Below, piece by piece: positions 26,535-35,195 of a stretch of 64,000 nucleotides of DNA (positions are counted from its first letter, which is position 1; each line of letters starts with the position of its first letter). The stretch lies in contig NC_007677.1 in the NCBI RefSeq assembly GCF_000013045.1, positions 248,001-312,000 on the forward strand. Direction: 5' to 3'. The position numbers were made by a program, and so were the translations under genes. The DNA comes from Salinibacter ruber DSM 13855. Its GTDB lineage: Bacteria; Bacteroidota; Rhodothermia; Rhodothermales; Salinibacteraceae. The notes under the pieces were generated by a model, which was not told the DNA's origin, ran no database searches, and worked only from the letters and a program-made list of their open reading frames with translations.

Positions 26535-27944
26535 CAGTATTGAGTAGAGCGCGAGAAGAGCAGTAAAGGTCCCGCGCTTTAGCCGGGACATACACGGACT
26601 CTTCTCGTGATCTCGAAGAGATCAATCCAGCGTATGTATCTGACTCGCAAACTCAAATTAGGCAGGACAGATCAGCTTGATGCCTTAGCGCGTCGAGCGG
26701 GTAATCTGTGGTCTACCGTAACGAAGTGGCACTGGCGCTTCGTTGACCGTCAAGGCTACTGGCTCTCGAAGGGACAGGCCCAGAAGATGTACTGCAAAGG
26801 CTTCGACGGGCTGCATAGCCAATCTGCTCAAGCAGTGGCAGATAGCTTCTACGACAGCCTCCAGAGTTGGCGCAAGAAGCAAAAGAGCGGCACCTATGAG
26901 GGGCTACGCCCGCCCTACAAGCAGAAGCGGCATTTCAAGGTGCAGTGGAAGTCCTCCGCGATTAAGCTCCGGGACGACGGTGTGCTCCGCCTTTCCAATG
27001 GGCGAGGGAACGATCCGGTGCTTATTGACTGGCCTTCCGACATGAAGCCGAAAAGAGTCGAGATTGGCTGGGACGGCGACCAGTATGAGCTTCGTTGCCA
27101 GTATAAGGTCGAAGAAGACGAGGAGCCGAAGGGCACCAAGACCGCTGGGATCGACATCGGTGAGATTCATCTAGCTGCCGTTTATACCGGAGATGAATCT
27201 TGGACTGTCAACGGTAGAGAGCTTCGGAGCTTGCGACGACAGCAGAACCACGCCCAAGCACGCCTCGACTCGGAGATTGACCGGAAAGAGTACGGAAGCA
27301 GAAGATGGAAACGACTGGTCCGCGCTAAGGACCAACAGCTTGAAAAGATTCGGAATCAGATCAAGGATCTCCTGCACAAGCAGTCTACGCGACTGATAAA
27401 GACGCTCCACGAGAGACGCGTCGGAACGGTTGTAGTGGGTAACTTGACAGGAATCCGCGAAGGTCTAGACTACGGAGCGAAGGCGAACCAGCGGCTTCAT
27501 CAGTGGGCCTATAGCGAGTTCGTCCAGATGCTTGAGTACAAGGCGCGACTGCACGGAATGACCGTGGAGCGTGTCGGTGAAGCCTACACAAGTCAAGAAT
27601 GCCCCTCCTGCGGAAATAGGCATAAACCACACGGCAGAGATTATATCTGCGGGTGCGGATTTGAGGGTCATCGAGACATCGTAGGTGCATCCAATATCCG
27701 ACAGAAGTATCTCGGGCAGGACAAGCCGAAAGGTTCTCCTCTCCGAGTAGCTGGCGAGATGGCTTCGCCCACCGGAGTGCGGTATCGTCCGCACATGCGA
27801 ACCGAGCCGACAGGCTCTGATCCGCAACGGTGTAACCCGGCGAGTTCGCGTAAGACCTCTTCCGAGAGGCAGGAATGCAGACCCGTGGGATAAGGGCAGA
27901 GAAGCCCGTGAAGAATCCTCCGGCTTTAGCCGGGGGAGAAGTCA
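26535..27944 (+). mobile_element. tnpB-only IS605 element inserted in the glycosyltransferase gene
   Basis: Left end CAGTATTGAGTAGAGCGCGA, right end CCGGGGGAGAAGTCA. The insertion lies directly after CTTA with no target duplication, as expected for single-stranded Y1 transposition. The left-end hairpin is the plain form with no micro-palindromes. Confidence 0.92.
26634..27893 (+). CDS. tnpB: TnpB (type 1) with two palindrome-encoded insertions
   Basis: 420 aa from MYLTRKLKLGRTDQLDALAR. All domains as in the copy at 23623, with catalytic AGIDIGEIHLAAVY and GHRDIVGASNI. Relative to that copy it has in-frame extra peptides KPKGSPL (from a GCCGAAAGGT hairpin near 27725) and RTEPTGSDPQ (from GAGCCGACAGGCTC, 27804-27817), both after the zinc finger where the coding region overlaps the presumed guide RNA. 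Confidence 0.9.
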   Translation: MYLTRKLKLGRTDQLDALARRAGNLWSTVTKWHWRFVDRQGYWLSKGQAQKMYCKGFDGLHSQSAQAVADSFYDSLQSWRKKQKSGTYEGLRPPYKQKRHFKVQWKSSAIKLRDDGVLRLSNGRGNDPVLIDWPSDMKPKRVEIGWDGDQYELRCQYKVEEDEEPKGTKTAGIDIGEIHLAAVYTGDESWTVNGRELRSLRRQQNHAQARLDSEIDRKEYGSRRWKRLVRAKDQQLEKIRNQIKDLLHKQSTRLIKTLHERRVGTVVVGNLTGIREGLDYGAKANQRLHQWAYSEFVQMLEYKARLHGMTVERVGEAYTSQECPSCGNRHKPHGRDYICGCGFEGHRDIVGASNIRQKYLGQDKPKGSPLRVAGEMASPTGVRYRPHMRTEPTGSDPQRCNPASSRKTSSERQECRPVG

Positions 27945-28437
27945 AGGGGCGCCGTTACGACGCGGTCGTGTCGCTTACGACCCCACCCCTCCTGCCGGTG
28001 GCCATGGCCGTGGCGCGCCTGCTCCGCGGCCAATCGTACGGCATCTGGTCGATGGACCTGCACCCGGAGGCCGAGACCGCTGTGGGGATGATCGACGGTG
28101 AGGGGCCGCTTGGACGCCTCCTCTACGCCCTTACCGACTGGAGCTATCGCCGGGCGGCCTTCACTGTCGACCTGGGGCCGCATATGAAAGAGCGCATTCG
28201 GGCGAAGGGCGTCCTCGACGAGCGGCTCCACACGATCCCCGTCTGGAACAAGAAGGAGGAGGTCTTCCCAATCTCGGACGACGAAAACCCGCTCGTGGAG
28301 GAGGTGGGAATCCACGACAAGTTTGTCGTCATGTACTCAGGCAATGCCGGGCTTGGGGTGTTGAAGAAGGGGAGAAACGCTGGTGATACAGCTTCGTCCA
28401 TGAAATTTACGTCACCGAACATCGAGAAATACTGGTT

Positions 28438-28926
28438 ATGCCTGAGACTCGCGTCCCCGTTGAGGAACTCCAGTCCCGGCTTGGGGACTGGCTCCGCCGC
28501 GTCGAGGAGGGAGAGCCCATAGTGATTACGCGAAAGGGACGGGACGTGGCTCAGATCAAGGCAGTCAAGGAGGTCGCGAGGGAGGACTCACTCCCGTCTT
28601 TAGAAGAGTCGCGCGCCTCCGTTACAGTGAGCGGGGAGGATCTCAGTGAAACAGTTCGACAACAGCGCTGGGAGCATCGCGACCGAGTGCTTTCAGAGTG
28701 CGCTGGGAGCATCGCGACCGAGTGCTTTCAGAGTGCGCTGGGAGCATCGCGACCGAGTGCTTTCAGAGTGCGCTGGGAGCATCGCGACCGAGTGCTTTCA
28801 GAGTGCGCTGGGAACGCAGCGAAACCCTGCAGCCGGAGTACTCACGGGACGGCGCCGCACTGCCCCTGCGCAACCTGTCCCCGATCAGTGTTGTTAATAT
28901 GCCATCTCCACTGTCCCGAAAAATAG
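28438..28926 (+). CDS. Phd/YefM-type antitoxin with a repeat-derived C-terminus
   Basis: MPETRVPVEELQSRLGDWLR then VEEGEPIVITRKGRDVAQIK is a standard Phd/YefM N-terminal DNA-binding domain. After about residue 75 the frame enters a 35-bp tandem repeat (28666-28812), replacing the toxin-binding tail with repeat-encoded sequence (WEHRDRVLSECAG). No toxin gene follows. It may still bind DNA but cannot be expected to neutralise a toxin. Confidence 0.7.
   Translation: MPETRVPVEELQSRLGDWLRRVEEGEPIVITRKGRDVAQIKAVKEVAREDSLPSLEESRASVTVSGEDLSETVRQQRWEHRDRVLSECAGSIATECFQSALGASRPSAFRVRWEHRDRVLSECAGNAAKPCSRSTHGTAPHCPCATCPRSVLLICHLHCPEK
28666..28812. repeat. 35-bp tandem repeat, about four units
   Basis: Unit begins GCGCTGGGAGCATCGCGACC and ends GAGTGCTTTCAGAGT; four copies are practically identical, and a fifth start is diverged (GCGCTGGGAACGCAGCGAAA). 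The 35-bp period reads through all frames. No spacers, so not CRISPR. Confidence 0.9.
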
Positions 28927-28936
28927 CCCTGTCGCC

Positions 28937-29242
28937 ATGCCCACCCTTTCTCCCGACGTCGGTGCGCACCTGCTGAAGGCGACGCGCTCGCGGGACCTCG
29001 ACGAGGCGTTCGAAAACGTCCTCTCGGAATACTTGGAGATGAAGATTGCCGCCCTCCAGGAGACCACAGACCGCCTGGAGGAGAAATGGGAAATGGAGTT
29101 CTCCACCTTCAAGCGGCGCCTGGCCGAGGACGACCTGTCGGACGATGCGCACTCCCATGATGTCGAGCAGGACTTTTGGGAGTGGGAGGAGGCCGAAACC
29201 CTGAAGGCCCACTACCAAACGGTGCAGGCCGAATGGATGTAG
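28937..29242 (+). CDS. Small acidic helical protein, unknown (paralogue at 36202)
   Basis: 101 aa (MPTLSPDVGAHLLKATRSRD; AFENVLSEYLEMKIAALQET; WEMEFSTFKRRLAEDDLSDD; EQDFWEWEEAETLKAHYQ). Predicted helical with coiled-coil character in the middle; no membrane segment. A frameshifted paralogue at 36202 also sits beside a DUF433/DUF5615 remnant, so it is probably one gene of a TA-like module. Function unknown. Confidence 0.6.
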   Translation: MPTLSPDVGAHLLKATRSRDLDEAFENVLSEYLEMKIAALQETTDRLEEKWEMEFSTFKRRLAEDDLSDDAHSHDVEQDFWEWEEAETLKAHYQTVQAEWM

Positions 29243-29293
29243 CATCCGTTTCCCGCCGTAGCACAGCCCCTTTCTCACCGACGCGGAAGCAAA

Positions 29294-29598
29294 AATGTCG
29301 CTGCATCAACGAATTGATTGGACTGACAGCATCTGTGGGAGGGGAACCTCGCGTTGCCGGCCATCGCATCACCGTCCAGGACATTGCCGTCTGGCACGAG
29401 CGGATGGGGTGGAGCGTTGGTGAGATCGCAAGTGAGTACGACCTGTCCCTCGCCGCTGTGCACGCGGCCAGTGCCTACTACTTTGCGTATGGGGAGCGCA
29501 TCGACCGGTCGATTGAGGAGGGTGGGGCACTCGTCGAGAAGATGAAAGAGCAGATGTCGTCGACAGGGGCCGAACCACTTGACAAACAACCTGAGTGA
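29294..29598 (+). pseudogene. DUF433 antitoxin, frameshifted
   Basis: The ATG at 29294 starts MSLHQRIDWTDSICGRG; the family sequence continues in another frame as GGEPRVAGHRITVQDIAVWH and GWSVGEIASEYDLSLAAVHA. A one-base change in the GGGAGGGG run explains the shift. DUF433 proteins are HTH antitoxins for DUF5615 nucleases, whose remnant follows. Confidence 0.7.
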
Positions 29599-29905
29599 CC
29601 CGATCTGCTTTTCCCTTGACGAGCATATTCCTTCAGCAGTGGCCGAAGGATTGCGTCATCGCGGGGTGGAGGTCATGATGCTCGACGAGGCAGAAATTCT
29701 GGGCGCAGCCCGGTGACTACTTCTTCCCTCCGGTCAGGGTGCACGCGACACAGAGCATCTCGAATTTGCACGCAAGGAGGGCTACGTTGTCGTTGCCCAC
29801 GACGACGATTTTCTTCATTTTGTGGCCGAGAGGCACTCGCATTCGGGCCTTGTGTATGTGCCCCGTGAGCGGGGCCATCGGAGAAATGGCCGCAGTCTCC
29901 GACGC
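29583..29905 (+). pseudogene. DUF5615 PIN-like toxin, broken
   Basis: SDPICFSLDEHIPSAVAEGL then RHRGVEVMMLDEAEILGAA ends in a stop at 29715; the rest (LEFARKEGYVVVAHDDDFLH) continues after a disrupted segment. These are the three conserved acidic parts of the DUF5615 PIN-like fold. Pairs with DUF433 upstream. A REP-like block (TTCGACGGTGCTCAGAACGA) follows near 29993. 29905-30160 has no other gene. Confidence 0.7.
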
Positions 29906-30164
29906 CTTGCGGAGGTGTTCGCGGAGGAGAGGAAGCGGGGCCTACTTCGGAGAAGTCCGCTCCAAGAGCACTTCTTCACTTCGTTCAGGGCGCTTCGACG
30001 GTGCTCAGAACGACTTGCCAAGGGTGTTGAGATCGCGTGTTCAGCTAGCACATTCAGGCTTGACGCAGCGCTGGCGGCGCAGTGAGAAACCAGGCATTGC
30101 CCCAGTGGTACGTCAATATTGAGAAATCATGACGTACAATATGGCGTAACATTCCAGTTAACCC

Positions 30165-30497
30165 ATGAAGTCCAAGCTGACCCTGCGCATGAACGAAGAC
30201 GTCAAGGAACGGGCCAAAGAGGTCGCCCGGGAGCGGGGCACGTCCCTGTCGGCGCTCGTGGAGGACTACTTCCGGCTGCTGAGTGGCGAGGGGTCTTCCG
30301 ACGAAGGTGACGGGTCGCCCGAAGATGGCGAGTCGCCCGAGGATGGCGAGTCAGCTCCCGCTCTCACCCCCCGGCTGAAGGAGGTCCACGAGCACATCGG
30401 GTCTCCGCCCCCGGAGGCCCCCTTCGATGAACCGAGAGGCGATCTCACCGAGGACGAACGGCAGTTGGTGAAGGCGGCCTCGGAAAAGCACGCGTAG
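30165..30497 (+). CDS. DUF6364-like RHH antitoxin
   Basis: 110 aa. MKSKLTLRMNEDVKERAKEV and ARERGTSLSALVEDYFRLL form a ribbon-helix-helix; the tail contains SPEDGESPEDGES, encoded by a small tandem repeat, and then a toxin-binding LTEDERQLVKAA. The PIN gene starts 48 bp downstream. Confidence 0.8.
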   Translation: MKSKLTLRMNEDVKERAKEVARERGTSLSALVEDYFRLLSGEGSSDEGDGSPEDGESPEDGESAPALTPRLKEVHEHIGSPPPEAPFDEPRGDLTEDERQLVKAASEKHA

Positions 30498-30544
30498 ACG
30501 CCGCTTCGTTCTTGTTCTCGACGATTCGCCTCCCCTACGGTGTC

Positions 30545-30955
30545 ATGCGAATTCTCTTCGACACCAATATTCTGATCGACGCTGCGGTAAAACCCCGCGA
30601 GCATCACGACACGGCCAACCGGCTTCTGGCTTCCGCCGAGCGGGGAGGGGTGGAGGGCCTCGTGGCGCCTGCGTCCATCACGACCTGCTGGTACGTCTCG
30701 ACGTCCACCCACGGCGTCGACCCGCGCCCCCTCTTCGAGTATCTGTCGACCGTACTTGACCTTGCCCGGATGAACTGGCCTGCGTTGTCGGAGGCCCTGG
30801 AAGCGCCGGTGGAGGCCGACTTTGAGGATGAGTACATCGCTGCTGCCGGGGCGCAGGCCGGGGCCGAGGTCGTCGTAACCCGGAATGCAGCTGATTTTCG
30901 GGACGGTCCGCTCACGGCCTACCGTCCAGAGGAAGTGATCGAGGCTCTCGGATGA
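30545..30955 (+). CDS. PIN-domain toxin
   Basis: The ATG at 30545 starts MRILFDTNILIDAAVKPREH; Asp in FDTNILID, Asp/Glu in ADFEDEYIAAAGAQAGAEVV and TRNAADFRDGPLTAYRPEE complete a PIN active site. 136 aa, complete. Cognate antitoxin is the DUF6364-like protein upstream. Confidence 0.85.
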   Translation: MRILFDTNILIDAAVKPREHHDTANRLLASAERGGVEGLVAPASITTCWYVSTSTHGVDPRPLFEYLSTVLDLARMNWPALSEALEAPVEADFEDEYIAAAGAQAGAEVVVTRNAADFRDGPLTAYRPEEVIEALG

Positions 30956-31011
30956 GAAGCATCTCCACGTGAGTAGCTGCAGCATTGGGCAGAGCGCGGT
31001 GGGCTGAGCAA

Positions 31012-31068
31012 GCAGCCTGTGTGCAGCAGCCTGTGTGCAGCAGCCTGTGTGCAGCAGCCTGCTCGCAA
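31012..31068. repeat. 14-bp tandem repeat in front of an acetyltransferase remnant
   Basis: CAGCCTGTGTGCAG is repeated three times with a partial fourth unit. The related acetyltransferase copy at 40654 lacks it, so the repeat arose after duplication. Confidence 0.85.
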
Positions 31069-31090
31069 TGCGCGGGCCAAAGCCGACACA

Positions 31091-31632
31091 TGCCCTGGAG
31101 GGCAAGCCTGGAGCTGCGTCGCCGCCTGGCGTGGCCCCTCGTCCGCGCCCAGTTTGCGTGGCATGGGGTTGACTGGGGCAGGCGTTGGAAGATCTTCGGA
31201 CGGCCGATCATCCAGCGGCACTGCGGCCGCCGCATCGCCTTGGGCGACGGCCTCACGCTTCGCTCCTGGCCCCGCTCGACCCCCCTGCGCCCACCGCGCC
31301 GGCAGTGCCCTCCACCCGCCGCTCGGGTGTCGTTCCTGAGCTTGGAGAAGACTGTGGCTTCACGAGGACCACGCTCGTGGCGGCCGACCGCATTACGATC
31401 GGCGACCGCGTGCTCGTGGGCGGGAATGCCTCCATCGTCGACTTCGACTTTCACCCGCAGACGCCCGAGGGCCGGGCCGAGGCCATCAACGCTGGGGCCG
31501 CCGCGCCCATCGTGATCGCGGACGACGTGTTTGATGGATACGCTCGTCATGAAGGGGGGCATTGGTGAGGGAGCCGTGGTGGGGGCGGGGAGCGTGGTGA
31601 CGCAGGATGTGCCCCCGCGCACCGCGAAAAGA
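31091..31632 (+). pseudogene. Left-handed beta-helix acyltransferase (WcaF-like), frameshifted
   Basis: MPWRASLELRRRLAWPLVRA and RPIIQRHCGRRIALGDGLTL in one frame; then PELGEDCGFTRTTLVAADRI, TIGDRVLVGGNASIVDFDFH, AAPIVIADDVF in another; then [19 protein letters not shown] in a third. Hexapeptide-repeat O-acetyltransferase of exopolysaccharide loci. Further copies lie at 40654-41222 and (fragments) 32508-32530 and 33742-33951. Confidence 0.8.
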
Positions 31633-31809
31633 TGCGCGCTGTCTTCTCCTGCGTGAGATCAGCATTCCCCGTTCCGGTCCCTGTGTTCTGCGAGTGCGAC
31701 GCCGTAGCGCCTTTGTCGAGTGAGGAGGTTCGTTCAGGAGAGAACGACTACGTCGTCGGCGCGTGCATACTTTTGTCTTACGAATCGTCATACAAGTGCA
31801 AAATCAAGC

Positions 31810-32046
31810 ATGCGCATCACGGTTCGGGTGCCCGACGATCTCGGCGACACCGTCAAGTCTACGACCGAGAATGTCTCAGCGTACGTGACCGAAGCCCTCC
31901 GCGAAAAGATTGCCCGGGACCGCCGCCGGGAAGCCCGCCAGAACATCCTCGATGGAATCCGCGACTACGAGGGGCCAGGGGCCGAGGGGGGAGCTGAGGA
32001 GCAGTTGCACGAAGAGCGGAGAGAAAGCGATCGGGCCCGTTCATGA
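31810..32046 (+). CDS. Ribbon-helix-helix antitoxin (VapB-like), paralogue
   Basis: MRITVRVPDDLGDTVKSTTE and NVSAYVTEALREKIARDRRR closely match the antitoxin at 25210. Its stop overlaps the PIN gene start by 4 bp, so expression is coupled. 78 aa, complete. Confidence 0.87.
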   Translation: MRITVRVPDDLGDTVKSTTENVSAYVTEALREKIARDRRREARQNILDGIRDYEGPGAEGGAEEQLHEERRESDRARS

Positions 32047-32435
32047 TTGGACTCGACACGGGCTACTTTTTCCGGCTCGCTGAGAAGACCGGACAGTCGA
32101 TCGAGCTCCTCCACACGGCAACGGAGGAGGAGCGGGACGTGGTCGTCTGTACAATTGCCATCTACGAGCTTCTCCGCCACCGTATGCGGGGCAGTCTGGA
32201 TGCCGCCGTCGTCGACCTTGTGCTCGGCAACCGAGCGGCCTTCCGCTGGGTAGGAACGGAGACATACGAGGTGCTCCGCCGAGCCGCTGGTATTTCCCAC
32301 GGCATGGGGCTACACATGGCGGATGCGCTCATTGCGGCGGCCTGCGAGACGCGGGGCACGGAGACGTTTTACACGCGTAACGTCTCTGATTTCGAAAAGT
32401 ACGAGGGGCCGATGGAAGTCGTCTCCCTGGACTGA
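32043..32435 (+). CDS. PIN-domain toxin (VapC-like)
   Basis: MIGLDTGYFFRLAEKTGQSI, CTIAIYELLRHRMRG, GLHMADALIAAACETRG and YTRNVSDFEKYEGPMEVV carry the four acidic positions of PIN RNases. 130 aa and complete. The 3' end together with about 90 bp downstream was duplicated to 33517-33770. Confidence 0.87.
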   Translation: MIGLDTGYFFRLAEKTGQSIELLHTATEEERDVVVCTIAIYELLRHRMRGSLDAAVVDLVLGNRAAFRWVGTETYEVLRRAAGISHGMGLHMADALIAAACETRGTETFYTRNVSDFEKYEGPMEVVSLD

Positions 32436-32528
32436 GCCGATTCCTCACGTCGCAGGGCGGCGGTGCCCGTGGCACCGAAACGTGTTCCTGCTCACCGGCG
32501 GAGGATATTAACGCCAGGGCCGCCGCGC

Positions 32529-32725
32529 CTATAGTATTGGGTAGAGCCCGAGAAGGGCCTGAACCTATCGGTTCATAGACTCCCGGACTTGTGGAGCTGT
32601 CGCTCCGAGAGAGCCGGGTAAGACCTGAATGGGCGATGTGTCATCGCCAGTGTACCCGCGGGCACCGCTCGTTGAACAACACGATCTCCCGCCAAGCGAC
32701 AGCTGAACTAGCCAGGGGAGTGTCA
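32529..32725 (+). mobile_element. Deleted IS605-type element (type 2 ends)
   Basis: 197 bp: left end ATAGTATTGGGTAGAGCCCG with GAACCTATCGGTTC and GGAGCTGTCGCTCC hairpins, a short tnpB 3' scrap (GTACCCGCGGGCACCGCTCG), right end CCAAGCGACAGCTGAACTAG then GAGTGTCAA. It interrupts an acyltransferase fragment and its right end abuts the stop of the Uma2 gene. Confidence 0.75.
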
Positions 32726-33403
32726 ACGAGCGTCCAGTCGATTTGCAAACGCCTGATGGGCCTCGCCGCCGATTTGGGCCTGCACACACGAGAGCACGGA
32801 TGACAGGTCCGCGTCGAGGAGGGCGCCTACGTCCAGGACGAGACCAGGAAACACGCGGCTTGCGACGTGCCCGTTCTCGTCGGGCGATAGCGAAATATAG
32901 GCCCCCTCCTCCAGCACGAACCAGTCGACCCGTTCCTCCTCGATCTGCCACACGACGTACTCCTGCACCCCGTTACGGCGGTAGGCCCGCTTCTTATCGT
33001 GCAGGTCGTAGGCCGCACTGCTGTGGGCAACCTCCACGATCAGCTCTGGTGGGCCCTCCACGTAGTCGTCTTCGCTGATGCGCGACTGGCCGCCGCACGC
33101 CTCCTCGATTCGGAGCAACGCGTCCGGCTGTGGTTCGGTGTCGAGGTCAAGGCGGACGGTTGTATTGTCGTATGAACTGACCCCTGGAGTCGCGGCATCG
33201 TAGGTGAGGAGCCAGCCCATAATTACGCTATGAGGACGACCATGGTTGTTGGCGTGGACAGGAGAGGGCATGTAGACGGTGCCTTCGATGAGCTCAGCCT
33301 TCTTGACGTGCGGCATCGCCTCGTACCGGCGCTCGAACTTGTCGCGCGTGAGGCGATCGCCGTTCGCCAGAGCCGGAACAGGCGGAGAGGAGGTGGAGGA
33401 CAT
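32723..33403 (-). CDS. Uma2-family (DUF820) PD-(D/E)XK nuclease-like protein
   Basis: I take the ATG at 33403 (MSSTSSPPVPALANGDRLTR). LTRDKFERRYEAMPHVKKAE and LIEGTVYMPSPV form the N-terminal strands; PQPDALLRI, LIVEVAHSSAAYD and KKRAYRRNGVQEYVVW provide the D...ExE...K active-site pattern. 226 aa. Uma2 proteins are abundant in cyanobacteria and some halophiles; their substrate is not established. The stop lies at the junction with an IS right end. Confidence 0.8.
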   Translation of the reverse strand: MSSTSSPPVPALANGDRLTRDKFERRYEAMPHVKKAELIEGTVYMPSPVHANNHGRPHSVIMGWLLTYDAATPGVSSYDNTTVRLDLDTEPQPDALLRIEEACGGQSRISEDDYVEGPPELIVEVAHSSAAYDLHDKKRAYRRNGVQEYVVWQIEEERVDWFVLEEGAYISLSPDENGHVASRVFPGLVLDVGALLDADLSSVLSCVQAQIGGEAHQAFANRLDAR

Positions 33404-33516
33404 ACGAGACTCTATTGATTTGTGTAGAACCATTGAAAGAATGACAGTAGAAAAGGGATGATCCGGAAGGAAACGCGGTGGGAATGACTTGCTCCCATCT
33501 GCTGGAGTGGAAGTAG

Positions 33517-33670
33517 TCCCCGGGCTTGCACGTGGCGGATGCACTCATCGCGGCAGCCTGCGAGACGCGAGGCCCGGAGGCGTTTCGTGCGCGCAGTGCT
33601 TTTGATTTCGAAAAGTACGAGTGATTTCGAAAAGTACGAGGGGCCGATGGAGGTCGTCTTCCTGGACTGA
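33517..33670 (+). pseudogene. VapC 3' fragment with an 18-bp internal duplication
   Basis: LHVADALIAAACETRG ... DFEKYE then a stop. GATTTCGAAAAGTACGAG is tandemly repeated, with one extra T between units. The segment, with about 90 bp beyond it into an acyltransferase scrap, duplicates 32310-32530. Confidence 0.8.
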
Positions 33671-33741
33671 TCCGATTCCTCACGTCGCAGGGCGGCGGGG
33701 CCCGTGGCACCGAAACGTGTTCCTGCTCACCAGCGGAGGAT

Positions 33742-33951
33742 ATTAACGCCGGGGCCGCTGCCCCTATCGTCATCGAGAACGACGTGTTCGTGGAGATGGA
33801 GGCCCTCATCCTGAAGGGCGTCACCATTGGGCCTGAAGGGCGTCACCATTGGGGAAGGGGCGGTGGTGGGGGCCGGCAGCGTGGTGACGCAGGACGTGCC
33901 GCGTCGCGCCGTGGTGGCGGGCAACCCCGCGACCGTCGTCCGCGAGCTGTG
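33742..33951 (+). pseudogene. Acyltransferase C-terminal fragment with 22-bp tandem duplication
   Basis: [29 protein letters not shown], then [19 protein letters not shown] and [13 protein letters not shown]-stop in a shifted frame. The duplication of GAAGGGCGTCACCATTGGG causes the shift. This copy retains the true C-terminus of the family. Confidence 0.75.
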
Positions 33952-33989
33952 AGTCGCCACTGGGCCGATTTGGCAGGTGAGCGACCGAG

Positions 33990-34568
33990 CGGAGGGCGAC
34001 GATGCTTGGAGTCGGGCACGGGCTCGGCAACCGCAGGATCCTCGCCGACCCAGGCCGCGCCGACGCCCGCGACCGCATCAACAGCCGGGTCAAGTACCGC
34101 GAGGAGTTTCGCCTGTTTGCACCGTCGATTTTAGAGGAGGCGGTGGACGCATGCGTCGACGGCTACGACACGTCCGGACCGAACAACGTGGGGGCCGCGC
34201 CCCGACCGGAGGGAGGAAGTAGTCTCCGGGCTGCGCCCGATCCGTTCATGCAGCAGGTGTATCCGGTGCGGGAGGAGAAACGTGACGAGATTCCCGCCAT
34301 GACGCACGTGGACGGCACTGGGCAGCTCCAGGCCGTCGGAAAAGACCGCAATCCGGTATACCACGCGCTCATTTCCACCTTCGCCGAAAGGATGGGGACG
34401 CCGGTGGTGCTCAGCACCAGCTTCAACGAAAACGAGCCGATCGTCGAATCCCCCGAGCAGGCCCTCGACGGCTTCTTCCGCACGGCGACAAGCGCGGTGG
34501 TCGTCGAAAACACGCTGGTCATGCGGCAGCCGGCGGAGGCCGTCGCGGCGGGCGCCCCCTCGGACTGA
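33990..34568 (+). pseudogene. Carbamoyltransferase (NodU/CmcH-like), C-terminal part
   Basis: ESGHGLGNRRILADPG, FRLFAPSILEEAVD, VYPVREEKRDEIPAMTHVDG, TPVVLSTSFNENEPIVESPE and VVENTLVMRQP are the C-terminal half of NodU-type carbamoyltransferases, which carbamoylate sugars. The N-terminal 350 residues are missing. An ATG at 34002 could express the remnant. Supports a former exopolysaccharide locus. 34569-34860 holds no gene I can support. Confidence 0.75.
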
Positions 34569-34865
34569 GGCGGCGGGTATGGAGGGGACGATGGGGACAA
34601 CCAGCTCCGGGTCCGGTTCGGTCGCGCCGTTCCTGGATCCCCGAGTTGCGCCCGCTCCGCGGCGGGGCCTCGGTCGTGGCCCCTCGTCCCAACGCGCAGC
34701 GCCAGGGATCGCCCTCCCGTCCCTGGAGGCGCACCTGCGGGACGCACGCGACGGGGGGCGGCGGGACGCCGTAGTCGGAGTTCTCGCAGAACGGCGCCGC
34801 TCTTGTCAGAAGAGAACGTGCGCTCCTCGTTCCACGTTCATGTGTATCCGCGTTCATGTGCATCC

Positions 34866-35195
34866 ATGTTCTCCCCACAGTTCTCCGATGAATGCATGCA
34901 CGCACAGGAATTGAGCGACGAAGAGTTTGCCCGGCGAGGAAATGAGATCTTCGAGAAGGATGTGTTACCACACATCGACGATCCGGAGGCAAAAGCACGC
35001 CACTTTGTCGTTATTGACATTGAAACCGGAAAGTACGAAGTGAGCGAGGGTCCGATCCGGGCACGGGACGCCACACAACGTCTGTTGGAGCGCTGTCCCG
35101 AGGCGAAGGGGCGGATCTGGACGCGACGTGTCGGCTCCCCGGTAGCCCACCGTCTTGGTGGCCGCTTTCTGCCCGCAGAAGAAGATACACCATGA
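34866..35195 (+). CDS. DUF5678-like small protein
   Basis: Possible starts at 34866 and 34896 (MHAQELSDEEF). FEKDVLPHIDDPEAKARHFV, VIDIETGKYEVSE and VGSPVAHRLGGRFLPA match small proteins encoded before retropepsin-like genes. It overlaps the next gene by 4 bp. Such pairs are often annotated as TA-like; function unproven. Confidence 0.65.
   Translation: MFSPQFSDECMHAQELSDEEFARRGNEIFEKDVLPHIDDPEAKARHFVVIDIETGKYEVSEGPIRARDATQRLLERCPEAKGRIWTRRVGSPVAHRLGGRFLPAEEDTP

Larger units (their letters stand above)
26240..28357 (+). pseudogene. Glycosyltransferase family 4 gene (WcaI-like), split by a tnpB element and 3'-truncated
   Basis: MSARPSLLFVNQHYAPDLAS through FLQVLGRLL (to 26534), then after the element RRYDAVVSLTTPPLLPVAMA to YSGNAGLG (28357), where homology to the intact copy at 44776 ends and unrelated sequence follows. 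Removing 26535-27944 rejoins the frame as LLKGRRYDAVV, fixing the element ends to within one base. Exopolysaccharide or capsule biosynthesis. Confidence 0.9.

Noticed and set aside
28666-28812. 35-bp repeat as a CRISPR array
   Set aside because: Units are directly adjacent with no spacers and no cas gene is near; it is a tandem repeat.
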